From Stichopus chloronotus (Eukaryota; Echinodermata; Holothuroidea; Aspidochirotida; Stichopodidae): a stretch of DNA of 64,000 nucleotides. The DNA lies in contig CM037843.1 in the NCBI GenBank assembly GCA_021234535.1, positions 24,955,911-25,019,910 of the forward strand, in the 5' to 3' direction. How positions within the stretch are numbered: the stretch's first letter is position 1; every line of letters begins with the position of its first letter. The position numbers and the translations under genes were made by a program. Below, piece after piece: positions 23,572-35,120 of this stretch. A model generated the notes under the pieces. The model made no database searches. It worked only from the letters and a program-made list of their open reading frames with translations, and was not told the origin of the DNA.

Positions 23572-26500
23572 GTAGGTAGGTCCATTTTGATCATGCAAAC
23601 TATATCCTGATATTGAAAAGGTAGGGCCGTATCCAGTGGGGTTCAGGGGTTCCTCCGAATCCCCCCACCCCCTCCCCTTTACCAGATCAGAAGTTACGCT
23701 CAACCTCTGAAAGTAGGCCTACGTTAGTAACACATAAATGAGTTTTAATTTGTTGGTCATAATTGTAGGGTAACATTTTCTACGTGTGGTAAAAACGAAA
23801 CCCCCCCCCCCCTTTCCCCCTGACAAAGCTGGGCACGGACCTGAAAGGTACCGCAATGTCTACCTTACTGGGGACTTATCCGTCGTACATCACGTGGGCT
23901 AATGTCTTTTGCAATTATGCCAGCCCGTTCTTCACGCAAATATGTTAACGATTACTTTCTTTGCGACGAGCCTTTATCAGTAAATGAATTTTTCTTTATC
24001 ATCGCTATCACTATTATCAGTAATGGTTTTGTGGTTGTCCCTAATCGTGTAACTGCAACCATGTCTGTGCGTGAAATTGTGAAAATAGCACCTTGAATTC
24101 AAGATGAAACATTGAGCCACAATAGCTACTTCTCCAATTTTGAGATTATAGCTACTGATATGCTCTTTTAGAGTGTCTTTAAAATACAACAAGTATGCAA
24201 ATATCACTAACGCTTTGCAAAGTCAATGTTTTGTTTTGGTATATATCCATAGATCTGTAACTAGGAATACATAATCGATATAAGAAGCTTGAAGTAATGA
24301 CATTAATTTGGCATGGCTGAACTTCTTTACTTGGTTATCTAGTACTTATACAGTATAGTTCCCAGAATGGAACGAACTTATTTTTATGAACCTTACTATA
24401 CTTAGTTCATGCAGTGCTCTTTAATTTGCCTCCTTACTGGAATATTTCATTTATGAAATGGTAGAAATTGTTCATCTGGTATAGGGCAAAATAATGGAAC
24501 CCGGTAGGAATTCAAACTCTGGACACTTTACCAACTGATATTGAATTCATTTTACAAGTAATCCATGTTTATAGTGACTTCACACTGAAAAATATGTATC
24601 CACATTTATATCAATGTAAACAGACCAGTAGTGGTCACTGACAACAGTGACCGCAGGAACATGGAGCTGCCTGGAGGGAACTTCCAATAGTGGATATTAA
24701 CAAGAAAATATATATTTGACCTCCATGTATGGTTTCGTGAGATCAAAAGTATTTCTCAATTTATCAGTCAGTGTGATCGGTCCCATTGACAGCACAGAGA
24801 AAGTGATTCCTGCCATGACATCTCACGAAACTACGGTGATTGTACAGAAGTGTGTCACCGCATTGACTACCTGTCACTGAATGTGTGGCACTTGAAATTG
24901 CCTGTACAGAAGGCACATGCCATTAGTCCACTTTATCTGTAGCTTTCTAACTTCAAACATGCAGACAATATGCAGATAGCATCACGTGACCTGCGCCTCC
25001 ACTTCAATAGTTATTACACACACCTTATGTCATGTCACAGTTTGATTGGTGGTAAAATCTTTGCAAGGACGCTGCTTTCTTGTGTCGCATTCTAAAAATA
25101 TCGCAATTTCATGACAGAGAGTTGAGTTCAAATTCCTCATTTCACACAATTTAAAATGAGTAAACACATTCAGTAACTTCCTTCTCTTTTTTCTTTTTGT
25201 CTTTTTTAGATTTGGAGGTAGAAGTATCTGATCTAGGAAAAGTAAACGTCGATATCGCTTATGGAGGATCTTTCTACGTTATCGTGAGGGATTCCGAATT
25301 AGGTGTTAATCTATCTACGACACCTCTTCACGTCATCGGCGATAGTGCGATTCGTGTCTGCGATAGAGTGAAGCACATAGTGAGTGTGGCACACCCAGAA
25401 AATGACAACTTATCATACCTGGTCGGCACGATCGTTACCGATGGCAAGGACGACTGGTCGGAAACGGAACCCACCTCCAGTCTGGCGATAGTTGGAGATA
25501 AATCGGTAATATCTAAAAACATGTTGGATAAACTTTTTACCCAGGTTTGTCACGTATGCTTCCTGCTAAGTGTTGGTTAAAAAACTTGCCAATTAAGTCA
25601 GCGAAATATCCTCGATGGGTTAAACGTTACCCAGCAATGGTTACATGGTAACCAACTTCGGTATTGTTTTTTTTTTGGGGGGGGGGACGGGAAGATGTTT
25701 AGTTTAGCATAAGGCATATGTATCCAGCAGATTAATAGAGTGTTTCGATCTCCATGGTTGTCATTTTCATTCCCACTTTCGTCTCACTACCATTACCAGT
25801 GATGTAGCCAGATATTTCATGAGGGGGGGGGGGTAGGGAGGGGAGGTGAGTGGTAAAAGGGTTGAATTAGCGGCAAGCAGTGATAACACTATCTTAGAGG
25901 AACGCCACCATCAGTTGGAGCACAGAGAACAAAGAAAATTTTAAGATAATGCCTTTCAGATTGCAGGAAATTGGATATCCAGCCTGTCTGGGCTTGTGAG
26001 TCTCAACTAGCAGTTTCTTTATTTTTCAGAGCACTGGCTCGTAAAGGTATGTTTCAACTTCGAATGGTGTAAGATGGATAATATTGTCAGTGACTATTTT
26101 CCATGCAAATGCTAAAAATCCGTACTGTTAAAGTCTATTTGTGAAGATTTTGTCTTAGACAAATTTTACCATATAAATTTTTGTTTTACCTTCAAATTTC
26201 ATTGGGGTAAGATATTTGACACGGGTTCTCCTCCTCCCCCGGGTTATGCCACTGACTATTAAAATTAGTGAAATTTAATCTATGATAGAAATCAATTGCT
26301 TAGCGTAGGCAGATTCGAAAGTAAACGTATGCACACAGAATTGATCATTTCAGGGCAGTACCCATTTTAACTGCCTACTCCCAATTATCATATCATCTTA
26401 CCTAGTGGCCATTTCCTTCCACAGTGTACATGGTAAACTAAGACTATTAACAGCAATAAATTATTGATACACTGTTATAATGTTCTGGAAATTAACTATT

Positions 26501-26978
26501 ATTGTCGCAACCTCGCTTTGGGTTTTTCACCAATTCTATATTAGCTACAGTATATTGCTTAAATAACCACAAAACGTATCTGTCGGACGAAAATCATGTG
26601 TCTCAGATCAAAATGAGATCTGTATAACGTAGCTCATTTCCTGAATAATTTAATTTTACTGATATATCGTCTCCATTGTAAAATTCCCTTCTTATGCTTC
26701 GAAACCTTTCACAGTCTGACAGGAGTCCATGTGGGTCCGGACTGACTGCACGTTTGGCTCTTCAGTACCACAGAGGGCAGATTGCTGTCTCGCAAAAACG
26801 AGTTTTCCTAAACAGCAAAACAAATTCAAAATTCACGGGAAGGATCATCTCCGAGGCTCCCATTGGTCGATTCAAAGGAGTGATAGTGGAAGTCGGAGGT
26901 AGAGGGCACTACATCGGAGAGGCGACGTACATCCTGGAAGAAAACGACGAATACGGAAAAGGTTTCCTCGTAGATTAA
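23124..26978 (+). CDS. L3HYPDH: Proline racemase / trans-3-hydroxyproline dehydratase family enzyme, copy 2
   Basis: Three exons, 23124-23571, 25210-25505 and 26715-26978, join in phases 1 and 0 into 335 residues. Intron sites are the same as in copy 1, but introns are longer (1638 and 1209 bases against 1076 and 766). By eye about two thirds of residues match copy 1. First catalytic block TMCGHA (Cys88) and second block DRSPCGSG (Cys254) are both intact, so this copy also has the Cys/Cys pair of racemases and epimerases rather than the Cys/Thr pair of dehydratases. Conserved RTVEMHTAGEPLR, LILEPRGHRAMYGA and AYGGSFYVIV. ATG 23124 (MLRIR) was chosen because an in-frame TGA lies at 23115-23117. 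The protein therefore lacks the extra N-terminal residues of copy 1. A separate upstream exon cannot be excluded. Confidence 0.9.
24633..24831. repeat. Two perfect short inverted repeats within intron 1 of copy 2
   Basis: GGTCACTG (24633-24640) and CAGTGACC (24645-24652) form an 8-bp stem with a 4-base loop. GTTTCGTGAGAT (24732-24743) pairs with ATCTCACGAAAC (24820-24831). Possibly remnants of an inverted-repeat element; no ends or target duplication found. Confidence 0.6.
25210..25505 (+). CDS. L3HYPDH: L3HYPDH-like copy 2, exon 2
   Basis: Strong acceptor: a long pyrimidine tract ending CTTTTTTAG at 25209. Codes for LEVEV, VDIAYGGSFYVIVRD and VTDGKDD. Ends AAATCG|GTAATA in phase 0. Donor choice is set by alignment with copy 1 (GDKS then SDRSPCGSG). 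Confidence 0.9.
25797..26254. mobile_element. hAT-like MITE inside intron 2 of copy 2
   Basis: Left end CAGTGATGTAGCCAG, inverted right end CAGTGGCATAACCCG (10 of 15 match). Flanks ACCATTAC and ACTATTAA match at 6 of 8, an eroded 8-bp duplication. The core AACGCCACCATCAGTTGGAG, a following CAGAGAAC and the GCAGGAAATTGGA word are shared with the element at 10494-11239. Starts with a G-run after the TIR. Confidence 0.7.
26715..26978 (+). CDS. L3HYPDH: L3HYPDH-like copy 2, exon 3
   Basis: Acceptor TTTCACAG, then SDRSPCGSGLTARLALQYH. The second catalytic cysteine is codon 26730-26732. Ends YGKGFLVD and TAA. Confidence 0.93.
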   Translation, partial: SDRSPCGSGLTARLALQYHRGQIAVSQKRVFLNSKTNSKFTGRIISEAPIGRFKGVIVEVGGRGHYIGEATYILEENDEYGKGFLVD

Positions 26979-28654
26979 CTTAAATAAGGGAGTTTGCACA
27001 TCACATCAGGCATAGGTACACACTCGGTGACTATGGGAGTCATGACGTCATAAACGTCATTACACGCGCTTGTCTGTGAATCACTCGACTGCAAGAAACT
27101 CGACGCATTTGAAGCATACATTTGTCAGCGTTTTTGTGGGGTGGGGGAACAAAGTTTTAACTTTCTACTGCTTTATTTGTCCTTCGTGATATTTCCACAC
27201 ACACACACACAAAAATGTTGAGCATAAAATTTCAATCTTAGTGAAAAGCATTCACCACTTTATAGTAAAAAACATTATATGTTTCAAGACATTTCCTATC
27301 TCATTAACGAAAAGGAGCATGCATGCCAGTCTATCCGCAATAATTGCATAAAATACCGGTAGCCAGTCCTCTATAACACTATGATTTCATTTTTATGAGA
27401 TTGGTTTTTTGAGGGGGAAGATCTAGCAGATGATAGAGTCAATCGAGTGGAGTCTAACTATAATCTGGAGTCAGAGCCAAGGTCGAGATCAGGAGAGGTT
27501 GTCAAATACATTTCGAGTGTTTTCCTCCAACGTCGGATTGGGTTCAAAATGAAATTGATAGCCCTTGTAAGTTATTTTGCAGTATGATATTTATCTGTAA
27601 GAACTCATTTTCACCCATATTTTCACCCATATTTTCTCGTTTGAATTACTAAATCTAGGTTTCAAATTAATATTGATATACATACGGTGATATATATATA
27701 TATACTTCAAAATTTAAACTATTTTAAGCGTTGTTTGGTACAGTTTGGTACAAATAGATGAATATAACCAGATATGTTTTTTTGTTATTCTTTGACATCG
27801 TACTTATACGCAAGATACTCCGTTACGATTTACTCTCCGTTGGGAAACGGGCTCAATTGAAAACCTTTACTCAGTGTTCGTATTCAAATGCACTTTATCG
27901 CTAACCAGTCACCATCATTCTCAGTCCCCAGGGGTGGGATTTGGTTTGTAAAAGTGGGTGTGAACATCTGCATGGAACAAATACTCCTACAAGAGTCCTT
28001 CCTTTCGACTTGGTATCTAATGTCCAGCTTAGGGGCCCCAGTGGGTACTGACCAGATGGGTCCATCTTTCCTTGGGGTCCGAACTGGTGCTTTTCTTCAC
28101 TTACATGCCAGCTGTATTATGGGAAGACTGTCTGAGTGAAGGGCCAAAATCAGTTGGAGAGGAACGTACCAGACCTTTTTGGAAAACTTGCACGCGGGGT
28201 ATTGCCTAAAATGTTCATTTTTAAGTGATAGAAAAATATATGTGAGGTAAAAAAGTTGGAGGAAATTTCCCCTTGCCCCCACTAACATGTAATCCGGGTC
28301 CCTTACCGTGTGCGGTACCCCAGCCAGATCTGGTTCAACGGAGTCATTCCTTTTAGAGATTCTCAAAAGTATAGAACCTTTGAAGATTACTGATTTTGAA
28401 GCAATCTACGATTTTCACAGTTCAGAACTGTGTCATTAGACACAGGACTTAACTGGGACAAAAAAAAATGGAATAGATCATGATGATGAGGGGGCACAAA
28501 GTACTGTGGATGAGGTATAACTATCTACGGTATACGTTAACGCTTTTCCACCACGCATATGTTCATTCATAATTATGGACGAATGAACTCGTAAACATAT
28601 ACTAGCTATGTATATGTTGCTTTCGTATCTAAGAATTATACTCGAGTGCGAAAT
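26979..28654. other. Gene-free region downstream of copy 2
   Basis: No gene. Short CA and TA repeats near 27197-27213 and 27690-27706. Segment 27930-28300 has a CCCCAGGGG start and ATCAGTTGGAG at 28151-28161, so it is probably another diverged copy of the CCACCATCAGTTGGAG element family. Confidence 0.4.
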
Positions 28655-29223
28655 ATACGGAAGATCATTGGAGTCAGCCTTCTCACAAAAATTGTTTCTG
28701 CTACTTTTTTTTTTTCGTTTCTGCGACTTTTGCGTCTCTGAGCCTGGACTTTTTTTTTTCCTTTCTGGGACTTTTTTGGCTGATGTCGTTCAGGGTAACG
28801 CAAGTGCGACTGTATGCAATTGGCCGCATGCAAGCCCAGTCAGCATTATGTTGACCCCTGGTTGATATTTTTTGTTTTATCAAGGTGAGCTTTAAGCTTG
28901 TGGCTATGTTTGACTTACAAACTTCTTTTAAAGGGAGGAAGCATGTCAAACATAGCCCACTGGTATCCGTAACAAAAAGGTTGCACACCGGGATCAGACA
29001 GTGAAAACTACCATACACAAGTGAGCAGTTCATCATAAGCTCGAGCGTGCACTAAATATTGATATGAAGAACGCATTTGAAAATCGTAGAAACGATAGGA
29101 AGGTCCTAGAAAAGAGATAAAAATCGCAAAAGCGAAAAAGAAAAAAAGTGGCAGAAACGATTTCAATAAAAGTCGCAGAAACGAAAAAAGATATAGAACA
29201 TTGGCTCTAATGGTCTTCCGTAG
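28655..29223. repeat. Large imperfect inverted repeat with arrays of GCAGAAACGAAAA units
   Basis: The left arm (28655 to about 28790) reads outward-in as TACGGAAGATCATTGGAG then TTTCGTTTCTGCGACTTTT units. The right arm (about 29085-29223) is the reverse: AGTCGCAGAAACGAAAAAAG units then GGCTCTAATGGTCTTCCGTA. The spacer holds a second nested perfect inverted repeat, GGCTATGTTTGAC (28902-28914) with GTCAAACATAGCC (28945-28957). This foldback architecture suits a snapback or foldback-type element. No coding frame. Confidence 0.65.
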
Positions 29224-29451
29224 AAATGTCCCGGTTGGTGAAGGCGATCTTCTGTTAAATGGTAATTGATATGAGGAGTACAAAAGAAAATTATTTAAGA
29301 TCTCAATAAGAAGAGGAATAACATATTAAACAATTGAGTTACTTGTAATAGTACAAACAGGAAATAATTACTGTTTAATTACGAGACATGTTTAAGAACT
29401 ATGAGAGAAACAATACGATTGACCTACATCAATCATTAATGATCCATACGT

Positions 29452-29520
29452 CACTATCATCGTGAGTCATCATTATCATCACTATCATCAGCAGTAGCAT
29501 CATCATCATCATCATTATCA
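29452..29520. repeat. (ATC)n microsatellite, imperfect
   Basis: Tandem CAT/ATC triplets with scattered interruptions. Confidence 0.85.
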
Positions 29521-29676
29521 CAACTCCAATCACCGCGGGTACTACTAAGTAACGCATAAATATAGATCACGATCCATATAATGATATAAATACATGATAA
29601 GATAAGATCAGCTTTGTTAAAAATAGGAAATATAAGGAGAACAAATATTAAACAAAGAAAAAAAGGAATGCTTTAA

Positions 29677-29985
29677 AGGGGCTCATTGAGTTGATATAAA
29701 TACATTTGTGAGGATTCTGAAGGGTACAAACACATGGCAATGTTATTGTAAATAGCAAAATTAGTCAAGTTTCACATCCTGGAGACATGAAAACTGTTCA
29801 ACTTTTTTAAGGTTTTGAGTCTGTCTCATACTGGCTATGTGCATATGAATTGTACTAATGTGAAAAGTGTCTGGTCATGAATTTTCAACAATCAAAATGA
29901 ATTATCGATTACTCACTCATTAATGTTCTTTTATGTCACGGGGATTCTTTTAGTTTGACCATTTGGCATTAGTATAAGAAGGACA
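29677..29985 (-). repeat. Dispersed repeat, copy B (inverted relative to 13.4-13.7 kb)
   Basis: Matches the reverse complement of 13435-13725. Landmarks here are TCATTGAGTTGATAT, GGTACAAACACATGGCA, GTGAAAAGTGTCTGGTC and TTACTCACTCATTAATG. Confidence 0.7.
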
Positions 29986-32900
29986 CTTGATAATTTTTTG
30001 GAAATTTAGTGAATTTCATAAAACGAGTCAATGTGCCTTATTACATATATTATATAATGTTACATGTTATATCACTATACCTCCTAAAGAAATGTAATCT
30101 AACATGTTGCTGACGGGTTGTTTTCTGTGATTTCTTTTACCATGTATATACGTCATGTGGTGACGATATAGCTCACAAGGGACCTCCTCGATTCGAGTTT
30201 CTTTATTTGGTTTTTCTTCCCGGATGACGGGGATAGCAACAATGTTTACATTTCTTCACTGGGTCAAAATCTGCAAATTTTTGGCTTAACAATACAGCGG
30301 GGACACGGATTCAGACATTTCGAAAAGGCTGGGGGATGAACTTAGAGATAGTGGGGGTGGGGGTGCGGGTGCGGGGGAATTGTTGCCAGAATATTTGAGC
30401 GGAGCTCCACCATTAGATGGAGCAGACCCTACCAGAAACGTTTGGATAAAATAACATCCCTTAGAGGGCCGGACATAGGCTTTTGTCCCAGACTTTCACA
30501 AGTAAGCTCCTGGCAATCGTGCCGTCTTGAATGGAAGACTGTTCTCCTTAATATCATTGGAATTTTCATATTTTCACTCAATCCATATGAACATATGACG
30601 TCACAAGAGTTGTTTGAAACTGAGAGGGGGTACGCCTAGGGAAGTAGTTAGGATTTTGCTTGTATTGGGCCTGGTACATGAATGAGGCCTTAACGAAAAG
30701 TCATGGAGATTCATTTTAGACAAACAATACGGAAATACAGTATGCCTCTACTATGTATGGTGCACCCAGGATTTTGGACTTTATGGGAGAGGGATGGGAA
30801 ATGTAGAGCGCCACCCAACGGTTAATAATATAATATATAATACCCAAATATTTGGGTAAAAATACTCCATAGACCTCGGGAAATCGCCCTTCTTAGGCTC
30901 CGCAGAAAGCAAGCCTCGGGAAATAATTCTCGCAGTGAGCTTCGAAAAGAAGCTTGCCACATGCTGTTGCGATTGTGTGTGTATGTCTCTACTCAAGCGA
31001 CTTTTGACATCATACCTTTACGATACTGATATCATTAACACTAACACTGAACTGGCTTATTAGTAATATTTGTTGTTGGGGCGTAACCAAGGGGCGACTG
31101 GAAAGCCCACTAGATGTAGGCTAAACCTGGACTGAGTATCATACGAACTTCATATAGGCCTATTTCTTATTTGTTGTGAGGAAAGGAAGGGTGAGTCTGG
31201 AAAAGCCCCTTGAAAATTTCCCTAAACTAACATTGCGCCAGTCTTGGCGTACTTGTTTTTGTCGATGTAGAAAAATAGAAGGGGGGGGGGGGGGGAGTTT
31301 CTGAAGTCAGCTACCCCTACTCTCGTCGTCTTTGCTATGCGTAAACTGAGCTCACCATAATTCAATCAATCTCCGTCCCGTCAGACCTGCAATAGCTGAC
31401 AACGTAACTGTGTTCATCAGATCATCAAAAAAAAAGAAGAAGAAGTATGGACCCTTAAGCAGTGTGAAACACTGTAATCAAACAGCACTAGTGGGTGCAC
31501 CATTTTACTGTCGAAATGGCTCAGACAGATTATCATTTTATGCGGAGACTGTGCGGGTAAGGAAATACTTGATGAGATTTACAGCCACAGTCACTTGACG
31601 ACAAATCACGTCGATTTCACCATTCTTTTGGCTTGTATTCATTTTAATAGTATAGGCATTGCGTCACGTTATTATATTTTGAGCCAAGAAATTATGCAAA
31701 TTTCCCTGGTTTATCGTAGGGGAGACAAGTCGCATGCGGGTATGTGAAGTTCCAACGTACTGCTAATACCGTAGAGTTGGTGATATAATAATCCATGCAA
31801 TCTCTCTTGCTTGTAGCCTATGTGCATGCAGTGATAGTTTCAAAATATGTGTGTGTACCACACACATTCGAAAATTCACTGCGACGAACTGATTCGGCTC
31901 AAAACCGAGAGGCAACGGAGGGAGCGGATTTGCAACAGGGGGAGGATAGGGCTGCATGTGTCTTACGTTCATCCTTGCTGACAAATCTCTGCTAACTTCC
32001 TTTAAACAATATTTCAAGCCACAAATTAGTCTCAATCTATTCAAGTCTCGGTGAACATAATGGAGTCTATCATGTTCGTTTTGTGAGTAATACTGAGTCT
32101 GTTTTTGGTGAATCCGAGTGGCATTTAAGATCGAGTCAAACACAATCCGAGTCCGAATCGAGTCACCGAGACAGGAAAAGACCCAAATTTCTGACAAATA
32201 AATATTTTCAGGTTCCACATTGTTTTCACTATACAGAAGCAAGAAATGACTACAAAGTTCGATGTCAACAAACAATAAAACCATCCAAATTAACTTCCAA
32301 ATCAAAATGACCTGCAAGTGTAGGCCCATAACGCAAGTTCACAGGCTGTTGCATCTATCAGAAAAAGAAATGGTGTTGGTTGTATCATGGCTATTGATGA
32401 ATATATCCTAATTGATTGAAGACACAGTAAACTAATTAGTGAGGCCGCTCTCTCTTCGCCCTTAAGCGAACACTGAGACCTACAAGGTCTGGTAAGCATT
32501 TAGGAATAGACCAAACCATATAAGTCCAACGAGTTGGGCCTACTTGGTAATGACTTACTCCCTGTGTTATTTGTTTCCAGGTTTTCCGCCAGAGAAAAAC
32601 GATTGGGAGGGAAGGGACACATACATTGGGGTTTATGGGACTATGGGTATATGATACAGGCCAGGTGCATGGTATCCAGGATTTTAAACAGTTGGGTACC
32701 TGCCCTTTTACGCTTACCCCATGGACAAGACTAACTATTTACCATCAGTTGGAGAAAAATTTCTGGCGCTACACAAACTAAGCCTCCTCCCACATGGCCC
32801 GAAACAGCATTTCCCAAATGCCCTAAGCTGAGTGTTTCCAGCCTTGAAATAGGAATCTCACTTTTTCAAAGTCTTAAATATTTTAAGATACATCATTGTC

Positions 32901-34549
32901 TATGAAAAAAGAATGTTACAGTTTGCATTGCTTTTATTTATAGCATTTTCATACATTAAGTCGCATGAGCTCGTTTTGGCGAGGTGTTGTTAACCTTTAA
33001 AACGGGAGGTGGGCTCGAGTCAAAACACACCATTTAAGTGGAGCGCCACTATCAGTTGGCACCCAGCGTACAGAAAAATTTTTTGCCCGAAACTTCTCCC
33101 AGATCACCGAAAGTAGCATTTCCGAGCCCATTTTTTATGTGTATTTTACACCTCACTGCACCCCAACAAGTAAATGTAAACTAGAACTGCATTTGCCTAC
33201 AAATACGCAGAATCGTAGTGCGTGGTAGGCTAAGTCCTTCTTGTTGGGAGTAAGCCAGTCTCTGTGGATCCACTCCTCATAGGAGTTAGCATTTTTGGGG
33301 GAAAGCAGTGCCGTTTCCTGTCGACCCCTTTCCCAATCCATTCTTTTTCTTTATATATCACGCTGGACGAAACAAAAATTCCATTGGATCTCTCTCATAA
33401 TATGTGAAGTTGCCGACGCTTATCGTTACTATATACCGTATGTCGTACAAGCCTGTACTGCTCTGAGTTTTAGTAAGTACTCTAGTACTAGCTGTATATA
33501 TGTCAAAACTGTCTTTCTGTTTCACCACTGAAATAGAACATGAGAGCAGTACATGATTCTGTAGAAGGACGTCATGTTGCAACCACTAACAAGCAGTGAA
33601 GCAGCACACTATTCTGTGACATCATATTTAAACACAATGGCGCTGTATTACACATTAGGTTGGAAACAACATTGACGTTCCACGTTTATCACCTCATTGG
33701 GAAAAGGCCTAACCACATTTCATCACGTTTTCTGGAAATTTATCCGCAGGGCTCTCTCATCACTTTAACTCCTTAAATAGTTCTTGTAGTCGTGGCATTT
33801 GCTTTTCCTTAGTAGATTTTGGTTTGAAGACGGCCATAAGCTCGCACTTACTGCGATTACTAAAAGGTCGCGCATGCATATTTGTATGAACTAAGTTGCA
33901 TCACGCGCAGGTGAGGAGTTATGAGCCATACAAGGCTCAACAAAAGAAATTGCTGGTCGACCAGTAATGACAAGATTGTAGGGCGGCGCACTACAATAAA
34001 TACGTTTCCAGTACTTTTTTTTTTGTCGGAATATGTTTTTGGAGAGCGGTGTCACTATCGTACAGCCAGCGGCATCTACTTAAATGGTTCCGTATATAGC
34101 ATAGAGGGCTGTTTAAACTAGGTGTTAAGGTGACGGACGATGATATGAGCTAAACATAATTCAAATAGAAGATAATTAAAACCATAGTTCATCTCTAATG
34201 TACCTCTTAATTGAGGTGATTATGACATGAGTATATATCACACGAGTTTTGTTTACACAATCACCTCAAGTTGGATGTGCTTCACACCTACATTTTCCGT
34301 CTTCTGTTTTCCTTCAATTAAAAAGAATTTAAACGGTAGAGTGATATAGAGTGAGCCCATCAATGAGGATTAGTGGCATCCTGAAAAAAATGCACAAAAA
34401 AGGAAAATCTATATTTATGTGTTTGTAGAGAAAAATGGTAGCCCTAGTCTTACACTATACGACTATGAGGACTCGTATTGGCGTCTGGCACTGATGGTGC
34501 GACTTGAAAGGGACGGTATATGGCAAGTCGTTTTCCTTTTCATTCGGTA
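29986..34549. other. Repeat-rich gene-free region
   Basis: No gene recognised. Diverged copies of the CCACCATCAGTTGGAG element core occur at about 30401-30440, 30807-30830, 32738-32765 and 33037-33080. A GGGGCGTAACCA element end lies at about 31079-31090 and a G15 run at about 31282-31296. A 188-codon minus-strand frame at 31763-32329 crosses a GACTCG-type simple repeat and has no recognisable domain. Confidence 0.4.
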
Positions 34550-34592
34550 TTTGATGATATCAACAATTCATTGGTGATATCAGCAAATCAGC
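34550..34592. repeat. Isolated two-unit copy of the GATATC 20-bp repeat
   Basis: GATATC at 34556 and 34576, exactly 20 bases apart, in TTTGATGATATCAAC and TTGGTGATATCAGCAAAT contexts. Same unit as the array 600 bases downstream. Confidence 0.75.
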
Positions 34593-35120
34593 ATGACTAC
34601 GTGACTACACTTTCCCTTTAACCCTGACCTTTTCCCTGAAGGAACTGCGGGGGGGGTTGTCTAGAGGGCGGTTGTCAGTATTAGGTTACATGGAACGTGT
34701 TCAGTTTAGTGAAAAGGATCAGAATTCGACAATGTTTTCATAAAAAGACAGTAAGAAGGCCAAAAATGTAAACCCTAAACTAAAGAAAATCTGGATCTCA
34801 CATGGCACTAAACAGCATACATGGGGACCAGTGTTTTGATGACACATGTGGAGGAGTTTTAGATAGGCTGTGGACAAAAGGTAATTGCTTGGGATACTTG
34901 CCTCTTGTGCTTGTGACTTGTCACTTCCTTAAAAAGGCGCTAACAAACACATTTAGACATTTTGATCGAATTAGGCACAATATCTCCATTCATTCTACAC
35001 CGCCCTACGGGATTTGTTTCTAACTTCCAACCTACATGGAGACTTTGGAACTTGGATGTGTGACATATGGAAAACCTTTATTAGAAAAAAAATGAAAAAA
35101 TGCCAACTGTGCCAATTAAA

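Noticed and set aside
23056..23703. Several minus-strand frames over exon 1 of enzyme copy 2
   Set aside because: They are antisense shadows of a well-supported coding exon.
23610..23852. Possible further MITE around poly-C in intron 1 of enzyme copy 2 (AAAGGTA near both sides)
   Set aside because: Candidate ends GGCCGTATCCAG and the complement of GGGCACGGACCTG align only partly, and the flank match depends on where the ends are drawn.
31763..32329. Longest unexplained open frame (188 codons, minus strand)
   Set aside because: It crosses a GACTCG-type simple repeat, has no recognisable domain and no clear splice context, and its composition changes along its length. Likely chance.
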